Shown here one piece after another: positions 14,238 to 16,192 of a stretch of 16,192 bases of DNA (position 1 is its first letter; the number at the start of each line of letters is the position of its first letter). The translations under genes and the position numbers were made by a program. Source of the stretch: Chloroflexota bacterium (GTDB taxonomy: Bacteria; Chloroflexota; UBA11872; VXNJ01); assembly GCA_026708165.1 (NCBI GenBank), contig JAPOVO010000008.1, positions 1 to 16,192 of the forward strand, written 5' to 3'. Under the pieces are notes generated by a model. That model saw only the letters and a program-made list of their open reading frames with translations. It searched no databases and was not told where the DNA came from.

Positions 14238-14309
14238 ATGGTAGACCGTGGAAATTGAGAAAGTCAATAGCGATCTTAAGAAAGTTAAGTAGATGATGAA
14301 TTTAGTTAA
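14238..14309 (-). promoter_or_regulatory. Promoter with 21-bp spaced hexamer repeats
   Basis: On the minus strand TTAACT (14309-14304), TTAACT (14288-14283) and TTGACT (14267-14262) recur at exactly 21-base steps; the last one doubles as the -35 box. After an 18-base spacer TACCAT (14243-14238) is the -10 (four of six). The DUF2089 start codon is about 50 bases further. Direct repeats spaced by two helical turns that abut the -35 are typical of activator binding. CTTAA...TTAAG (14275-14289) adds a small inverted repeat. Confidence 0.5.
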
Positions 14310-14370
14310 CAGTGATGAAGACGGGAGCTCTGAAAACTGACGGGCTGGGTGAGAGAGAGCGCGGACTGCG

Positions 14371-14523
14371 TTAGCGCTCGTAGCGCCTCATGATTAGGCG
14401 GGTGCTCCGGTTTCGGGTGATGTAGTTCCACGTCCATTGCACCAGGACGAGAATTCGATTTTCGAATCCGATCAGGAGCATCAGATGGACGAAGGGCCAG
14501 CACGGCCACGCTGGAAGTGCCCA
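14371..14523 (-). pseudogene. C-terminal remnant of a type II NADH dehydrogenase (NDH-2)
   Basis: Between the exporter's stop codon and the DUF2089 promoter, minus-strand codons from 14523 to the TAA at 14373-14371 read about 50 residues ending like NDH-2: W-x4-W-x2-W-x2-VHLMLLIGFENR, then ILVLVQWTWNYIT and STRLI. This Trp-rich helix and the 'NR..V..QW.W.Y.T..R..RLI' tail are the membrane-associated end of FAD-dependent NADH:quinone reductases. Neither the FAD- nor the NADH-binding part is present and the exporter gene occupies the space upstream, so it is a decayed fragment left by a deletion or insertion. There is no plausible start or ribosome site. Confidence rests on the pattern only. 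Confidence 0.6.
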
Positions 14524-14569
14524 TATTCGGATTTGGCTGAAAAACGAGACGGCTTCGAGGCAATGCTGG

Positions 14570-16192
14570 CTAGCCGGCGTCTTTGCCCGCCTTGCCCTCC
14601 GGTTCCCAGGTCAATTTGAGAGTGGATTCCGGCAGCCACACGTTGACGATCAATGCGATTCCGAGAGCGACCAGACCTATGAGGAACAGCGTTGTTATCG
14701 AGCTTGAAAGCGCCTCTCGCATGAGCTGCAAGACTTCGGGCGGAAGGGCCATCTCCCCGCCCGTACGAGCGGCGAGCGCCTGCGGGTTTTCGACGATGCT
14801 GGTCAGCCGATCGATGGGTATACCGCTTCGCGCGGCGGCGGGCATTTCCTGGATTAAGGACTGAATCTCTTCTTTGAAGCGGGTCGTCATAACAGCCCCG
14901 AAGGCGGTCGCGCCAACCGTACCGCCGATTCCCCTGAAGAACTGCAGCCCGGACGTGACGGCGCCGAGCTGGCGGCGGTGGAAGGCGTTTTGGACCGCGA
15001 TTGTGTAAAGCGGGAAGGTAATGCCGAGGCCCGCGCCCGTTAGCGCCATGTTCAGGACCGCCTGGGCATTGCTGGTGGTTGGACTCATTCGGGAGAGCAA
15101 AAAGAACCCGACCGCCATCATGCCGATTCCGACGAATGCCAGGAACTTGTAGCGCCGGAGCTTGGACATGGTAAGGCCGGCTACGATGCTGGAGACGACC
15201 ATTCCGAGCATCATTGGGGTGAGCACGAGTCCGGACTCGGTAGCGCTGGTCCCGATCACAAACTGAATGAACAGCGGCAGGAAGAGGATCGCGCCGAACA
15301 TGCCGGCACCGGTCAGGAAGGTGCTTGTCGCGGAGATGGTGAATACGCGGTTGCGGAAGAATTCCAAGGGGAGCATCGGATCGTCGATCCGCCGCTCGAC
15401 CAGAATGAGAGCGGTCCACGCCGCCAGCGCGACCACAGCGAGACCGATGATCTGCGGAGAGGTCCACGCGTATTCGTCACCTCCCCAGAGCACGATCAGC
15501 AGCGAGGTCACGATTGCGGTAGCCATCAGCGCTCCGCCGAGATAGTCGACGGTTCTGCGGACGGTCCGGTCGATAGGCTCTTTCAACGCGAGGAATAGCA
15601 CCGTGAACGCAATCATCCCAACGGGCAGATTGATGTAGAAAATCCAGCGCCAGCTTGCGTTGTCGACGATATAGCCTCCCGCCGACGGGCCGACAATGCT
15701 GGCTACCCCGAAAACCGCGGAGAACAGTCCCTGGATTCGCCCGCGCTGCGCCGGAGGATAGAGATCGCCGATCGTGGCAATGGTCACCGGGAACAGGACC
15801 CCCGCTCCGAGTCCCTGCACGCCTCTGGAGAGGATGAGCTGGAGCATGGACTGCGACGCGCCCGACAGCGCGGACCCGATCATGAATACGACGATTCCGG
15901 TCAGGTAAATCCAGCGCCGGCCGTAGACGTCTGACAGCTTGCCCGCTATGGGAGTTATGGTCGTTGACGCGAGCATGTAGGCGGAAAAGACCCAGGCGAA
16001 GAGCTCCAGTCCGCCGAGACTGGCGACAACCCGCGGCATGGCGGTGGCGATTATTGTCTGGTCGAGCGCGGCGAGGAGGAGTCCGAGTAGCATTCCTCCG
16101 AGCACGAACGCAGTCCGGCGTCGTGACCCGAAGCGCGAGGTCGCCTGCACGGCGGCCTGACGAGATCTTGAATCGAGCTTTGCGGCGGTTTC
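14570..16192 (-). CDS. DHA2-family (EmrB/QacA) 14-helix MFS drug exporter, possibly 5'-partial
   Basis: A proton-driven multidrug exporter in the cytoplasmic membrane. From the GTG at 16150 it has 526 residues with 14 expected hydrophobic segments. Diagnostic motifs: LDQTIIATAMPRV (motif D1, D30), GKLSDVYGRRWIY (motif A), SRGVQGLGAGVLFP, and the antiporter motif C in GVASIVGPSAGGYI, followed by WRWIFYINLPVG. A long, less conserved loop lies between the last two helices, as is usual for this family. The frame is open upstream of the GTG to the window edge (ETAAKLDSRSRQAA and beyond), so the true start may lie outside. A remnant of an NDH-2 gene follows its stop. Substrates cannot be read from sequence. 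Confidence 0.9.
   Translation of the reverse strand, partial: ETAAKLDSRSRQAAVQATSRFGSRRRTAFVLGGMLLGLLLAALDQTIIATAMPRVVASLGGLELFAWVFSAYMLASTTITPIAGKLSDVYGRRWIYLTGIVVFMIGSALSGASQSMLQLILSRGVQGLGAGVLFPVTIATIGDLYPPAQRGRIQGLFSAVFGVASIVGPSAGGYIVDNASWRWIFYINLPVGMIAFTVLFLALKEPIDRTVRRTVDYLGGALMATAIVTSLLIVLWGGDEYAWTSPQIIGLAVVALAAWTALILVERRIDDPMLPLEFFRNRVFTISATSTFLTGAGMFGAILFLPLFIQFVIGTSATESGLVLTPMMLGMVVSSIVAGLTMSKLRRYKFLAFVGIGMMAVGFFLLSRMSPTTSNAQAVLNMALTGAGLGITFPLYTIAVQNAFHRRQLGAVTSGLQFFRGIGGTVGATAFGAVMTTRFKEEIQSLIQEMPAAARSGIPIDRLTSIVENPQALAARTGGEMALPPEVLQLMREALSSSITTLFLIGLVALGIALIVNVWLPESTLKLTWEPEGKAGKDAG

Noticed and set aside
14371..14400. Nested hairpins GCGCT-CGT-AGCGC and CGCCT...AGGCG
   Set aside because: They overlap the end of the NDH-2 remnant and have no T run; too weak to call a terminator.
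14450..14470. Palindrome ATTCGA-TTT-TCGAAT
   Set aside because: It falls in the NDH-2 remnant where it encodes the conserved GFENRI residues, so coding origin explains it better than an operator.
14306..14563. 85-residue open frame on the minus strand after the exporter
   Set aside because: Composition unlike a protein; another frame over the same bases gives the NDH-2 tail.
14481..15467. 328-residue open frame inside the exporter gene
   Set aside because: Same-strand shadow with His/Arg-rich composition; the exporter frame has motifs D1, A and C and clear membrane helices.

Overview
The window is about 16 kb of GC-rich bacterial DNA, densely coded, with frequent GTG and TTG starts and several start/stop overlaps. 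I see no rRNA, tRNA, CRISPR array, transposase or phage gene. The mix of genes (TlpA/CcdA pair, PspC and LiaF-like proteins, LuxR-type two-component system, DUF2089 and DUF4097 proteins, HicBA and VapBC toxin-antitoxin pairs, short palindromic repeats between genes) fits an environmental Chloroflexota (Dehalococcoidia/SAR202-like) chromosome. That assignment is an inference from gene content, not proven here.

Left part (1-5528). A membrane-anchored TlpA-like thioredoxin is followed by a CcdA-type membrane electron carrier, together a thiol-redox relay to the cell exterior. Convergent to it lies a hicB-hicA pair on the minus strand. Next come an unfamiliar zinc-finger protein with a PH-like C-terminal half, a vapB-vapC pair behind a clear palindromic operator, and an Ldh_2-family (YbiC/HcxB-like) 2-hydroxyacid dehydrogenase. 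The zinc-finger gene and the dehydrogenase gene share a nearly identical promoter-like leader of about 38 bases, and the dehydrogenase also has a FadR-type operator-like palindrome.

Centre (5754-14183). This is the most interesting part: a two-sided envelope-stress locus. On the plus strand are a PspC-domain protein, a LiaF-like toast-rack membrane protein, a histidine kinase with an external CACHE-like sensor, and its LuxR-type response regulator, a LiaFSR-like arrangement. A DegT/DnrJ/EryC1/StrS sugar aminotransferase follows on the same strand. Facing it on the minus strand are a DUF2089 zinc-ribbon/HTH protein and two DUF4097 beta-solenoid proteins. All three minus-strand proteins end in the same short SHOCT/YvlB-like helical tail, and their promoter region carries a hexamer repeated every 21 bp that runs into the -35 box.

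Right part (14184-16192). After the minus-strand promoter comes a roughly 50-codon tail of a type II NADH dehydrogenase without the rest of its gene (a remnant), then a DHA2 (EmrB/QacA) 14-helix drug exporter whose reading frame stays open to the window edge, so its start may lie outside.
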